A DNA stretch of 64,000 nucleotides from DASRDU01 sp046331565 (GTDB lineage: Bacteria > Acidobacteriota > Blastocatellia > RBC074), in contig JAXLQP010000003.1 of NCBI GenBank assembly GCA_046331565.1, positions 62,001-126,000 on the forward strand, read 5' to 3'. Positions 16,716-25,677 of this stretch are shown here, in pieces (position 1 is the stretch's first letter; every line of letters starts with the position of its first letter). Below the pieces are notes generated by a model. It searched no databases. It was not told where the DNA came from and was given only the letters and a program-made list of their open reading frames with translations. Position numbers and translations under genes: made by a program.

Positions 16716-19700
16716 ATGCCGAATCAGAATGATCAGCTTTTCAATCTCATTCGCAGTGTACAGCGTCGGCTGAAAGCTCTGGCGACTTTGCGCGGGCTGG
16801 CCTTCAGTCTGGCGGTCAGTGCGGCGCTGCTGCTGCTCACGGGGCTGGCGGCGTGGCGCTGGCGGCACAGCGGCGGCGCGCTGATTTCGCTGCGGCTGGT
16901 GGCGCTGTTTGGCGTGCTGGCGGCAGTCTGGTTTTTCATTGTGCGCCCGCTGCGGCGACGGGTGAGCGATGCTCAGGTGGCGCGGCTGATTGAAGAAAAA
17001 CATCGCGGGATGGAGGAACGCCTGGTCAGTGCGGTCGAAGTCAGCGACGGCACAGCGCAGACAATGCCTTCGGCGGTGACTGAACGGCTGGTCAGCGATG
17101 CGAACCTGCGCGCATCTGAAGTGGCGCTTGATGACGTAGTGCCGAAACAGCGGATGTGGAAGCTGGCGGGCGCGGCGGCAGTGTGTGTGCTGGCCTTTAT
17201 CGGCGCGCTGATGTTCGGGCCGAAACAGCTTTCGGGCGGCGTCAGCCAGTTGTTTGTGCCTCCGACGGTCACGGCGACCGGCAAGGATGCACTGCTGATC
17301 AAGGTCAGACCCGGCACGGCTCGCGTGCCGAAAGGATCGGATCAGCAGATCGTCGCCACGCTGGCCAACTTCAGCGCCGATGCGGTGACGTTCTTTTTCC
17401 GCAAGGTCGGCGAGAACGATCAGCAGTGGATCGGACAGCCGATGGAACCGGCCAAAAACAAGGCCGACTTTCAGCACTTCATCTTCAACATTCAGGATGC
17501 GGTTGAATATTTTGTCGAAGCGAACGGCGTCAAGACCGAAGTTTACAAGCTTGAAGTGGCCGATCTGCCTTACGTCAAGCGGATTGACGCGACGCTTGAC
17601 TTCCCTGCTTACACCGGGCTGCCGAGCAAAACGCAGGAAGACAGCGGCAACATCGCGGCCCTGAAAGGCACAGTCGTCACGATCAAGGCGATTCTGACCG
17701 GCGGGCAGACGGTCAAGGCCAAAGCTGCATTCATTGTGCTGAAGGACGGCAAAAAGATTGAGATGAAGCCGTCTGAACAGCGGCTTGAAAGCGGTCAGGT
17801 CGAAAGCTTCTACACCGGCACGCTTACGGTGAGCGCAGATACGAGCTATCACATCGAACTGCACAGCGCGGACGGCGATGTTTACAACGGCTCGAACGAA
17901 TTCGACATTACGCTGCTCGAAGATGCGCCGCCGACTGTGAGCTTTGAAAAGCCGGGCCGCGATATGCGCGCAACCAATATTGAAGAGGTCTTTACCGAAG
18001 CCAAAGCCGAAGATGATTACGGTGTGACTTCGCTTGATCTTTACTTTTCGGTCAACGGCGGCGAGGAAAAGAAAATTGACCTGCAAAAGCTGAAAGGCGC
18101 GGCCAAAACTCTGACCGGAGCGCACACTTTCTTTCTTGAAGAATACGATCTGAAACCCGGCGATTTCATTTCGTATTACGCGAAGGCCCGCGACGCGCAC
18201 AACGAAGCGACGAGCGATATTTACTTCATCGAAGTCAAACCATTCGAGAAGGAATTTCGCCAGGCGCAGCAGCAGGGCGGCGGCGGTGGCGGCGGCGAAG
18301 AGAATCAGAACGCGCTGACCAAACGACAGAAAGAGATCATTGCCGCGACCTTCCGCGTCAACCGTGAACAGAACAACTATTCGCCCGAAGAAAAGACCGA
18401 AAATTACAACGCCGTCGCGCTCAGTCAGGAAAAGCTGCGCGACGACACACGCGCCCTGATCGAACGCATCAAGCGGCGCATGGGCGGACAGCTTGATCAG
18501 CAGAACGATTTCGCAAAACTGGTTGAGTATCTCGAACAGGCGCACAAGGAGATGGAAGGAGCCATCCCTGAACTGCGCGGGCAGAAGGCCGACAAGGCGC
18601 TGCCGCCTGAGCAGAAGGCTTTGCAGAACCTGCTGCGCGCTGACGCGATCTTCCGCGAAATTCAGGTGGCGATGGGGCAGCAGCAGGGCGGTGGCGGTCA
18701 GAGCCAGAATGCCGAAGAACTTGCTGACCTGTTCGAACTGGAACTCGACAAAATGAAGAACCAGTACGAAACGCTGCAACGCGAACAGCAGCAGCAGGGC
18801 CAGCAGCAGGACGATGAACTCAAGCGCAAACTTGAGGAACTCGCCCGCCGCCAGCAGCGCGAACTTGAACAGCAGCAGCGCCGGATGCAGGGGCAGCAGA
18901 GTCAGAGCGGCGGTGGCGGCGGCAGTCGCCAGCGGCAGCAGATGATCGAAGAAGCCCGCAAGGCTGCGCGGGAACTTGAACGCCTGTCACGCGAACGGCG
19001 CGATCAGCGATTGCAGGAACTCAGCCAGCAGTTGAATCGCGCCGCTGACGAAATGCAGCGCGCCCAGTCAGCTTCGCAAAACAACAATCAGCAGGAATCA
19101 GTCGCGCAGCAGTTGCGCGCCCTTGAAAAGCTCGAAGAGGCTCGTCGCCGAATGGATCAGTTGCAGCGTTCGCGCGGCGGTCAGTCGGCGTCAGACCTGA
19201 AGCAGCGCGCCGCTGATGCAGCTTCAAAGCAGCGCGAGATTCAGAAAGACGTTGACGAACTCGCGCGCCGCAGCAACAACGGCCAGAACAACGACCAGGC
19301 CACGCAGGAAGCCCGACGCCGCCTGAGCGAACGCAAGGAATCGCTGGCCAGCGATGTCAACAACCTCGAAAAGGATCTCGATCAGGCTGCGCGCGGAATG
19401 GGTCAGGATCAGCAGAAAGCTGCTGATCAGATGCGCGAAGCGGCTTCGGACCTGCGGCGCAACCGTGTGGCTGAACGCATTCGCCGCAACAACCAGAACA
19501 TCCAGGACAACCAGTTCGGCGCGGCCCGCGAAGGCGAGCGCGTTATTCAGGATAATCTGGATCAGGTGGCGCAGCAGCTCAGGCAGGCCGAGCAGAGCGC
19601 AAAGAATCAGAAAGGCGCGGGCGGCGATACCGAAGAGGCGCTTGACCGCACCCGTCAGCTTGCCGACAGCCTCGAATCGCTGCGCCGCCGCATGGCCGAA

Positions 19701-20534
19701 AATCCGCGCCAGCGCGGCCAGCAGTCTCAACAGAATTCGCAGCAGTCGCAGCAGGGCCAGCAATCGCAGCAAGGTCAGCAGCAGTCTCAGCAGCAGGGTC
19801 AGCAGCAGTCTGCCAGCAACCAGAACCAGCAGGGGCAGCAGCAGAACCAGCAGCGCGGCCAGCAACAGGGTCAGCAGGCCGGGCAGCAAAACCAGCAGGG
19901 CCAGCAGCGAAACGGACAACAGCAGGGCCGTCAGCAGGGGCAACAACAAGGACAACAACAGGGACAGCAAAATCAGCAGGGCCGTCAGGGACAGCAGCAG
20001 GGACAACAAGGCCAGCAGGGACAGCAGGGGCAGCAACAGGGTCAGCAGCAGGGACAGCAGTCGGCCCAGGGCGGGCAGCGTTCGCAAAGCTCCAGTCCCA
20101 GCCAGCAGAATCCCACGATGCCGATGGGCGGCGGGCCTCCGGTCGGCGGTCAGCGGGCGGCTGATTCTGATCGTCAGTTGAAATCAGAACTGGCGGAAAG
20201 GCTGCGCGACGCCGAGGAACTGCGAAAACAGGTGGGGCGTGAACGCGGCGACCTGGCGCGCGATCTGGATCAGGCAATCAGCCAGCTTCGGCAGATGGCC
20301 GAGCAGATCAATCGCAACGACATCCGCGACGACCTGCAAACTGCGGCCCGACTCAAGACTGAAGTGATTGACCCGCTGCGGCAGATTGAAGTTGAACTGA
20401 GCCGCAAACTTCAGGCGAAGCTCGGCAAAAACAATCTGCGGCTGTCAGACGAAGGCGCAGCTCCGGAACGCTACCGTAAGCAGGTCGAGCAGTATTACAA
20501 GCGCCTTTCAAGCGGCTCCGGTCAGCCGAAATAG
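16716..20534 (+). CDS. DUF4175-like large membrane protein with Gln-rich tail
   Basis: 1272 residues. Two membrane helices lie near 28-45 and 55-75, a third near 150-170. The following part (170-510) forms beta-rich, probably periplasmic domains (for example LDFPAYTGLPSK). Residues 520-1000 are charged, Gln/Arg/Glu-rich and probably coiled coil. Residues about 1005-1135 are almost only Gln, Gly and Ser in GQQ-like repeats, then a helical end follows. The layout matches large DUF4175 proteins that close MoxR/BatA gene clusters. No enzymatic motif is visible. The long open frames on the opposite strand here are by-products of the codon bias. Confidence 0.8.
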   Translation: MPNQNDQLFNLIRSVQRRLKALATLRGLAFSLAVSAALLLLTGLAAWRWRHSGGALISLRLVALFGVLAAVWFFIVRPLRRRVSDAQVARLIEEKHRGMEERLVSAVEVSDGTAQTMPSAVTERLVSDANLRASEVALDDVVPKQRMWKLAGAAAVCVLAFIGALMFGPKQLSGGVSQLFVPPTVTATGKDALLIKVRPGTARVPKGSDQQIVATLANFSADAVTFFFRKVGENDQQWIGQPMEPAKNKADFQHFIFNIQDAVEYFVEANGVKTEVYKLEVADLPYVKRIDATLDFPAYTGLPSKTQEDSGNIAALKGTVVTIKAILTGGQTVKAKAAFIVLKDGKKIEMKPSEQRLESGQVESFYTGTLTVSADTSYHIELHSADGDVYNGSNEFDITLLEDAPPTVSFEKPGRDMRATNIEEVFTEAKAEDDYGVTSLDLYFSVNGGEEKKIDLQKLKGAAKTLTGAHTFFLEEYDLKPGDFISYYAKARDAHNEATSDIYFIEVKPFEKEFRQAQQQGGGGGGGEENQNALTKRQKEIIAATFRVNREQNNYSPEEKTENYNAVALSQEKLRDDTRALIERIKRRMGGQLDQQNDFAKLVEYLEQAHKEMEGAIPELRGQKADKALPPEQKALQNLLRADAIFREIQVAMGQQQGGGGQSQNAEELADLFELELDKMKNQYETLQREQQQQGQQQDDELKRKLEELARRQQRELEQQQRRMQGQQSQSGGGGGSRQRQQMIEEARKAARELERLSRERRDQRLQELSQQLNRAADEMQRAQSASQNNNQQESVAQQLRALEKLEEARRRMDQLQRSRGGQSASDLKQRAADAASKQREIQKDVDELARRSNNGQNNDQATQEARRRLSERKESLASDVNNLEKDLDQAARGMGQDQQKAADQMREAASDLRRNRVAERIRRNNQNIQDNQFGAAREGERVIQDNLDQVAQQLRQAEQSAKNQKGAGGDTEEALDRTRQLADSLESLRRRMAENPRQRGQQSQQNSQQSQQGQQSQQGQQQSQQQGQQQSASNQNQQGQQQNQQRGQQQGQQAGQQNQQGQQRNGQQQGRQQGQQQGQQQGQQNQQGRQGQQQGQQGQQGQQGQQQGQQQGQQSAQGGQRSQSSSPSQQNPTMPMGGGPPVGGQRAADSDRQLKSELAERLRDAEELRKQVGRERGDLARDLDQAISQLRQMAEQINRNDIRDDLQTAARLKTEVIDPLRQIEVELSRKLQAKLGKNNLRLSDEGAAPERYRKQVEQYYKRLSSGSGQPK
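19725..20090 (+). repeat. Gln/Gly-coding low-complexity repeat inside the DUF4175-like gene
   Basis: CAG/CAA and GGN codons alternate as degenerate 9-base units coding GQQ. The tract is likely to vary in length between strains. Confidence 0.8.
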
Positions 20535-20845
20535 AGGGTCAGATTAAACACTGCCGCAAAGCAGTACTCTGTTTATCATTTTGACCGAAAGCCAAACCAT
20601 TGAAGTCAAATTGATTAAACAGTTCTTTCAAAATGGTTGAAAAATTCTCTTGCTTCAACCGAGTTTAATGAGTATATTGCGCTTGCTTATTCGGTAGTAA
20701 GTTTACTGGAAGCAAAGTGAACAGGGGCCACCAGAGAATAACGGGGCGTTCTCAGTGGCCCTTGTTCTTTATCAGGACACACTTTCCTCCACGCTCAATC
20801 CATTTCCACCGGCAGAACAGAGTTCGCGTTTTCGGGCGCAGGTAT
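20535..20845. other. AT-rich convergent intergenic region
   Basis: No gene is seen in these 311 bases between two convergent genes. The stretch 20540-20710 is clearly AT-richer than its neighbours. It contains a small hairpin around 20549-20570 and the large hairpin listed separately. Confidence 0.6.
20720..20767. terminator. Bidirectional terminator hairpin
   Basis: The arms GGGGCCACCAGAGAA and TTCTCAGTGGCCC, extended by AACA and TGTT, form an imperfect stem of about 18 pairs around the loop TAACGGGGCG. It separates the DUF4175-like gene from the convergent rpiB-like gene. Confidence 0.65.
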
Positions 20846-21484
20846 CTATTTGAGATACTGGCGTTCGATGGCAGTGATTTTGGCGACGCGTTTGCGGTGG
20901 CGGTCTTCTCCGGTTTCGGTACCGAGCCAGGCACGGACGATTTCCTTCATCTTTTCCACTGAAATCATTTTTCCGCCGAGGGTCAGGACGTTGGCGAAGT
21001 TGTGTTCGCGGCTGTTGCGGGCGGTGGCTTCGTCGTAACACATCGCCGCGAGCACGCCCGGCACTTTGTTGGCAGTCATGCAGGAACCGATGCCCGCGCC
21101 GTCAATGATGATTCCCAGATCGCAGGCTCCGTCAGCGACGGCTCTGGCGACGGCGTGCGCGAAATCGGGATAGTCAACCGCTTCGGTCGAAGAAGTCCCG
21201 AAATCGCGCCAGCGGTAGCCAAGTTCCGTGAGCAGCCGCTTGACCTGCTCCTTCATTTCAAATCCGCCGTGATCTGCGCCGAGGGCAATCAGGCGCTGCG
21301 TGTTGCCGACCTTTGCTGAACGCGCGCGGCGAATAATTTCAATGCGCCGTTCACGAATCAGATCCTGCGCCGACGGCGTCACAATCGCATCGGTGCGAAT
21401 GACCAGTCGCCCGCCTTCAGGCACGCCGCGCACGTCAACTTCAGCGATGACATCCTTGTTTGATTCGTCAATGGCTTCACTCAT
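20846..21484 (-). CDS. RpiB/LacA/LacB family sugar-phosphate isomerase with N-terminal extension
   Basis: 212 residues, about 60 longer than classical RpiB. The isomerase domain begins near residue 63 (QRLIALGADHGGFEMKEQV, D71/H72) and has the catalytic-type His161 in SREHNFANVLTLGG. At the position of the catalytic Cys of Escherichia coli RpiB (CGTGIG) this protein has Asp128 (DGAGIGSC), with a Cys at 135. The N-terminal 60 residues (GGRLVIRTDAIVTPSAQDLIRE) form a separate small segment. It should interconvert phosphorylated pentoses or hexoses, but the changed active site makes substrate and activity uncertain. It is 18 bp downstream of the aminotransferase gene, in the same transcript. Confidence 0.8.
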   Translation of the reverse strand: MSEAIDESNKDVIAEVDVRGVPEGGRLVIRTDAIVTPSAQDLIRERRIEIIRRARSAKVGNTQRLIALGADHGGFEMKEQVKRLLTELGYRWRDFGTSSTEAVDYPDFAHAVARAVADGACDLGIIIDGAGIGSCMTANKVPGVLAAMCYDEATARNSREHNFANVLTLGGKMISVEKMKEIVRAWLGTETGEDRHRKRVAKITAIERQYLK

Positions 21485-21502
21485 GGCGGATGAACCAGAT
21501 GC

Positions 21503-22711
21503 TTACAACTGCGCCGAACCGCTGCGAGCGGAAGCGCCGCTCAGAAAGGCTTTGATTCCGCGACAGGCCTGGGCCAGGCGCTGCTCGTTTTCGATCAGCG
21601 CAAAGCGGACGTAACCTTCGCCGCCTTCGCCAAAACCGATGCCTGGCGAAACAGCCACCTGTGCCTCGGCAATCAGGCGCTTGGCAAATTCAACCGAACC
21701 GAGGCTGGCGAACTGTTCCGGCATCTTTGCCCAGACGAACATCGTGCCTTTGGGCGCGGGCACGTCCCATCCGGCTTTGGCGAGGCCGCGAACGAGCGCG
21801 TCACGGCGGTTGCGGTAGGTTTCGACAATTTCCGGCACAACGTCATCGCAATCGCGCAGCGCGATCACTCCGGCAATCTGCACCGGCTGAAAGATGCCAT
21901 AATCAAGATAACTTTTCAGCCGCGTCAGCGCGGCAATCACCTGTTTGTTGCCCGCGCAGAAGCCCATGCGCCATCCCGCCATCGAATAACTTTTCGACAT
22001 CGAGAACATTTCAACGGCCACATCCATTGCGCCGGGAATCTCGAAAATGCTCGGCGCGCGGTATCCGTCAAAGACCAGATCGGCGTAGGCGAAGTCGTGA
22101 ATGATCAGCCAGCCGCGCTGCCGGGCCAGGTCAACGCATTCGGCAAAAAATTCGCGGTCAACACACACCGTCGTCGGATTGTGCGGGAACGACAGCACCA
22201 GCACTTTTGGCTGCTGCGAGGGCGCGTAGTCCAGCTTTCTGAGTTCACTCAGAAAAACATCCGGCCCGTGATTGATCGGCAGTTTGATCAGTTCGCATCC
22301 GGCAATCGTCGCGGCAAAGGAATGAATCGGGTAACTCGGATCAGGCACGATCACCTTGTCGCCCGGCTCAACCAGCGCGAGCACGAGATGAGAAAAGCCT
22401 TCCTTCGCGCCGATGGTTGTGATGACTTCGGTTTCAGGATCAAGCTCGACATTGAAACGGCGCGCGTACCAGTTGGCCATTTCGAGCCTGAGATTCGGAA
22501 TGCCTTTTGACATCGAATAGCGGTGATTGCGCGGATTGCGCGCCGCTTCGATGAGTTTGTCAACAATCGGTTCGGGCGTGGCCAGATCAGGATTGCCCAT
22601 TCCCAGGTCAATGATGTCTTCGCCGCGTCGGCGCGCTTCCATCTTCAACTGGTTGACGACGGCGAACACGTAAGGCGGCATTTTTTCGATCAGCGGAAAA
22701 CGGTAATTCAT
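21503..22711 (-). CDS. alaC: Class I aminotransferase, AlaC-like alanine transaminase
   Basis: 402 residues, close to AlaC length. PLP-dependent fold type I enzyme: the Schiff-base Lys240 is in SMSKSYSMAGWRMGF, the cofactor-binding Asn and Asp/Tyr are in FPHNPTT and HDFAYADLVFDG. The start MPPYVFAVVNQLKMEARRRGEDIIDLGMGNPD closely resembles E. coli AlaC, which makes alanine from pyruvate and glutamate; LL-diaminopimelate aminotransferases are the nearest alternative. It probably forms an operon with the rpiB-like gene downstream. Confidence 0.82.
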   Translation of the reverse strand: MNYRFPLIEKMPPYVFAVVNQLKMEARRRGEDIIDLGMGNPDLATPEPIVDKLIEAARNPRNHRYSMSKGIPNLRLEMANWYARRFNVELDPETEVITTIGAKEGFSHLVLALVEPGDKVIVPDPSYPIHSFAATIAGCELIKLPINHGPDVFLSELRKLDYAPSQQPKVLVLSFPHNPTTVCVDREFFAECVDLARQRGWLIIHDFAYADLVFDGYRAPSIFEIPGAMDVAVEMFSMSKSYSMAGWRMGFCAGNKQVIAALTRLKSYLDYGIFQPVQIAGVIALRDCDDVVPEIVETYRNRRDALVRGLAKAGWDVPAPKGTMFVWAKMPEQFASLGSVEFAKRLIAEAQVAVSPGIGFGEGGEGYVRFALIENEQRLAQACRGIKAFLSGASARSGSAQL

Positions 22712-22820
22712 ACGATTGCAGATTGCAGATTGCCAGTTGCGGATTTAGATTGTCACAGCAGTCGTTCAATTACTTCCCGCTGTGCCTTCAAACATTATTG
22801 CCAAAGGAGACAGACCGAAT

Positions 22821-23378
22821 ATGAATTCCGGCCCGGTTGCCACATCCGAGTTCAATAACCCGAATCTTGAAATTCTCATTCCTGCCGACGTTTTGCAAGC
22901 CCGCATTCGGGAAATCGGCGCCGGGATTGCCCGTGATTATACAGGTCGCAAGCCCGAACTGATCTGCATTCTCAAAGGCGCAATGATGTTTATGAGTGAC
23001 CTGATGCGCGCCATTGATCTGGAACTGACGATTGATTTCATCGCCGTTTCAAGTTACGGCAAGGGAACGCGCTCGACGGGTGAGGTAAAGATCGTCAAGG
23101 ATCTGGATGAACCGCTGGAAGGTCGTGACATTATTCTGGTCGAGGATATTCTCGATACCGGCCTGACACTCAGCTATCTGGTCAGCAACTTCCGCTCACG
23201 CGGAGCGACTTCGGTCAGAATTGCCACGCTGCTCAACAAACCCTCGCGCCGCAAAATCGAAGTTGATGTCGCGTATAAAGGCTTCGATATTCCTGACAAG
23301 TTTGTCGTTGGGTACGGTCTGGATTACGCCGAGCGTTACCGCAATCTGCCCTACATCGGAGTCGTGCGAAACCCCTGA
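22821..23378 (+). CDS. hpt: Hypoxanthine phosphoribosyltransferase
   Basis: 185 residues from ATG 22821, preceded by AAAGGAGA; an upstream in-frame start at 22782 has no such site. The PRPP-binding loop is DIILVEDILDTGLTLSYL, and the flanking LICILKGAMMFMSDL and PDKFVVGYGLDYAERYRNLPYIG are typical of bacterial Hpt. It salvages hypoxanthine or guanine to IMP or GMP in the cytoplasm. Transcribed divergently from alaC. Confidence 0.93.
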   Translation: MNSGPVATSEFNNPNLEILIPADVLQARIREIGAGIARDYTGRKPELICILKGAMMFMSDLMRAIDLELTIDFIAVSSYGKGTRSTGEVKIVKDLDEPLEGRDIILVEDILDTGLTLSYLVSNFRSRGATSVRIATLLNKPSRRKIEVDVAYKGFDIPDKFVVGYGLDYAERYRNLPYIGVVRNP

Positions 23379-23396
23379 AGAAGAAAACGGATGGGG

Positions 23397-23437
23397 AAAA
23401 GGAGAAACAAAGATCAGAAGCCTTTGTTTCTCCTTTT
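23397..23437. terminator. Bidirectional terminator
   Basis: Perfect 16-bp inverted repeat (AAAAGGAGAAACAAAG and its complement) with a 9-base loop. It lies between the convergent hpt and TPR/TonB genes, with A and T runs at the stem ends serving both directions. Confidence 0.85.
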
Positions 23438-23473
23438 TCTCCCTTCCCCATCTTCTCCGCTTTCCCAATCACG

Positions 23474-24763
23474 TCAGTTCGTTTTTGATGACGGAGTGGC
23501 TGGCGTGGGTGAAGCGGCGGGCTTTGCCTTCGATGCTTTGATATCGAAAGTAATCACGCCGCTGACCTGGACTGGTTTGCCTTCGAACAGCGCAGGCTGG
23601 AATGTCCATTTGCGCGCGGCGGCCACAGCAAGGCCGCCGATTTCAATTCGTCCGCTGACCTGCCTGGCAAAAATCACGTTGCCATCAGTCCCCACCAGCA
23701 CTTCAACCTTGACGATGCCAGGCACAAGCTGACCAAAGAGCGCGCCGCGTCCCGGCCCGACCGAAACTGCGCCGCCGGTTGAGGTGACGCCTTTTGAGGC
23801 CGGGTCATCGGAATCGCTTTTCTGCGCCGGTGGGCGCCAGGGTGGAATCACTGCGGCGGCTCGTTTGATCGGGCGACCACCCTGAAGTTTGAGCAGCATT
23901 GCATCAGCCAGCAGTGCATCTTCATCAGGGGTGCCGGCGAATTCACCGACCAGCACGGTGGGCGCACCGAAATTGGCTGAGGCGGAGCCTTTCGTCTGGC
24001 TGGCCTGCTGAAAATATCCGAATGCTTTGCGCAGGGCTTCGAGCGCCTGTTTGCGTTCATCAGCAGCCTGGGCTTCATCTTCGGCAATCAGCGCAGCTTC
24101 AGCGTGCAGCAGGTTTCTGACATTCAGCGCTTCAGCATAATCAGACTTGACCTCCAGCGCGCGCTTCACCGCTTCCAGCCCCTGCGCGATGTACTCTCTG
24201 GCGCTGATCAGTTCCTTATCCTTGAGCTTGTAAATTACCCGCCCCTGCTTCAGGTCACCGCCTGCCGCTATCAGGTCGTGAACCTGACGCCAGTAAGTCA
24301 GCGCGCTCCAGTAATCACAGTAAGCCTTGACCGAAGGTTTCTGTTCCGGCAGTTGCGCGCGCCGCTGAAACATTTCGCGCGCTTTTGGCTGCAAATCCAG
24401 GCGAAAAGCCGTGACGGCAGCCAGGCCGAGCGCTTCATCATTCTGCGGCTCAAGGCGAATGGCCGATTCAAATTTTTGCAGCGCAGGCCTGTATTTTTCG
24501 GTCAGGTAAAGTTTTTTGCCCTGATCAATCAGGTCTCTGGCAGTCGGCGTCGGCTTGTTCTGAGCGGGGGGTTGAGCGCCTGTAGTGGCAGTTGAGCCTG
24601 ATGACTGCGCGGCTCCGGCGGGCGCCGGAACTGTTTTTCTGACCGGGGTTCCGACAGACGCGGATGTTTTCTTTTCCTGCGCCGGAACACCTGTGGCAGT
24701 CAGCACAATCAAAGACAGCCCAATTACTGAACAGCCGACCGGAGAGTTAGATAATTTCTTCAT
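23474..24763 (-). CDS. TPR protein with C-terminal TonB-like domain
   Basis: 429 residues. A signal peptide (CSVIGLSLIVLTATGVPAQ) shows export. A Pro/Thr-rich spacer is followed by TPR-type helices around 75-260, and the last 80 residues (IVKVEVLVGTDGNVIFARQVSG to KPVQVSGVITFDIK) form a TonB C-terminal domain. There is no N-terminal transmembrane-plus-Pro segment of a true TonB, so it is more likely a periplasmic scaffold than an energy transducer. Function unknown. Confidence 0.75.
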   Translation of the reverse strand: MKKLSNSPVGCSVIGLSLIVLTATGVPAQEKKTSASVGTPVRKTVPAPAGAAQSSGSTATTGAQPPAQNKPTPTARDLIDQGKKLYLTEKYRPALQKFESAIRLEPQNDEALGLAAVTAFRLDLQPKAREMFQRRAQLPEQKPSVKAYCDYWSALTYWRQVHDLIAAGGDLKQGRVIYKLKDKELISAREYIAQGLEAVKRALEVKSDYAEALNVRNLLHAEAALIAEDEAQAADERKQALEALRKAFGYFQQASQTKGSASANFGAPTVLVGEFAGTPDEDALLADAMLLKLQGGRPIKRAAAVIPPWRPPAQKSDSDDPASKGVTSTGGAVSVGPGRGALFGQLVPGIVKVEVLVGTDGNVIFARQVSGRIEIGGLAVAAARKWTFQPALFEGKPVQVSGVITFDIKASKAKPAASPTPATPSSKTN

Positions 24764-24802
24764 AAACCAGCCTCCCGCGATCTGGTGATCTTTGATGAAT
24801 CA

Positions 24803-24832
24803 GGCGTCCCGCCCTGATCGGGGCGGGACGCC
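24803..24832. terminator. Strong GC hairpin between ndk and the TPR/TonB gene
   Basis: Perfect 12-bp stem GGCGTCCCGCCC with loop TGATCG. It is downstream of ndk (minus strand) and upstream of the next minus-strand gene; there is no clear T tract, so it may be an attenuator. Confidence 0.6.
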
Positions 24833-24931
24833 GTCCGGGTTGATGTCAAAGAAGCTCACGAATGTTCAGGCGCGCACGTCATCGCTGAATATCCGCGCGG
24901 TGACGCACACGCCTGATTCCGGCTGATAAGT

Positions 24932-25357
24932 TCAGCAGAATTCCGTCGCATTGAAAAAGTAGCTCAGTTCGATCCCTGCGTTCTCAGGCGAATCAGAACC
25001 GTGAACAGCGTTTTCGCCAACGCTGGTGCCGAAATCGCCGCGAATGGTTCCTTTCGGCGCTTTGGTTGAATCGGTCGGCCCCATCAGGTCGCGCCACGCC
25101 TGCACGGCATTCTCTTTTTCGAGCGCCATCACAACGACCGGCCCGCTGATCATAAATTCGACCAGTTCACCAAAAAACGGACGCTCACGATGCACGGCAT
25201 AAAAGCCTTCCGCGACGGGTTTCGTCAGGTGCAGCATCTTCAGCGCGCGCACTTTGAATCCGGTGTCAGTAATGCGCTGAACGATGTTGCCGATGTTGCC
25301 CGCGCGCACCGCATCGGGCTTGATGATTGCAAAAGTCATTGTTGGTGTTTCTGCCAT
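24932..25357 (-). CDS. ndk: Nucleoside diphosphate kinase
   Basis: 141 residues, the standard length. The phosphorylated His119 lies in NAVHGSDS, and the start TMTFAIIKPDAV and GTIRGDFG are diagnostic. It transfers phosphate between nucleoside di- and triphosphates. A GAGG site precedes the ATG. It stands alone on the minus strand, with a hairpin after it. Confidence 0.95.
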   Translation of the reverse strand: MAETPTMTFAIIKPDAVRAGNIGNIVQRITDTGFKVRALKMLHLTKPVAEGFYAVHRERPFFGELVEFMISGPVVVMALEKENAVQAWRDLMGPTDSTKAPKGTIRGDFGTSVGENAVHGSDSPENAGIELSYFFNATEFC

Positions 25358-25677
25358 AGCTCCTCAAAACAGGTAATTGATCTGATCGTTACAGAATTGT
25401 CAGTGGCGTTGTCAGGTAGTGAGGGATGATAACATTGATGATCGCGCGATTAGAAGCGCACGGCAGCGCCGGAATTGTTAATGGCCGGTCACTTTGATAT
25501 TCAGCCTGAACAGTTACTCATCAGAGGGCTGTGAGAATTTTCAGAGTGTCGCATATAATTCTGCCTTCCCGATCACAGTTGCATCGGCTGACGGGCCTGC
25601 ATCATTCAGAACACGCCCTGACAAGTCCGAAGTCACAGGCACGCGACAGCTTTACATCCACCCGGGAGAAAAAGCGC
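25358..25677. other. Divergent intergenic region with candidate promoter
   Basis: Holds the 5' sides of ndk (minus) and the DUF1549/1553 gene (plus). The best promoter-like match on the plus strand is TATAAT at 25554-25559, without a clear -35 element. No other gene is seen. Confidence 0.4.

Noticed and set aside
16479..18779. 766-codon open frame on the minus strand opposite BatA and the DUF4175-like gene
   Set aside because: Its translation is rich in Arg, His and Leu without domain features; the plus strand carries two clear membrane proteins here. It results from codon bias.
19224..20087. 287-codon Leu-rich minus-strand frame that looks like a membrane protein
   Set aside because: It is the reverse reading of the Gln-coding repeats (CAG to CTG), so the hydrophobicity is an artefact.
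19725..20090. Regular repeats as a CRISPR array
   Set aside because: The units are short, in frame with a protein and lack unique spacers.
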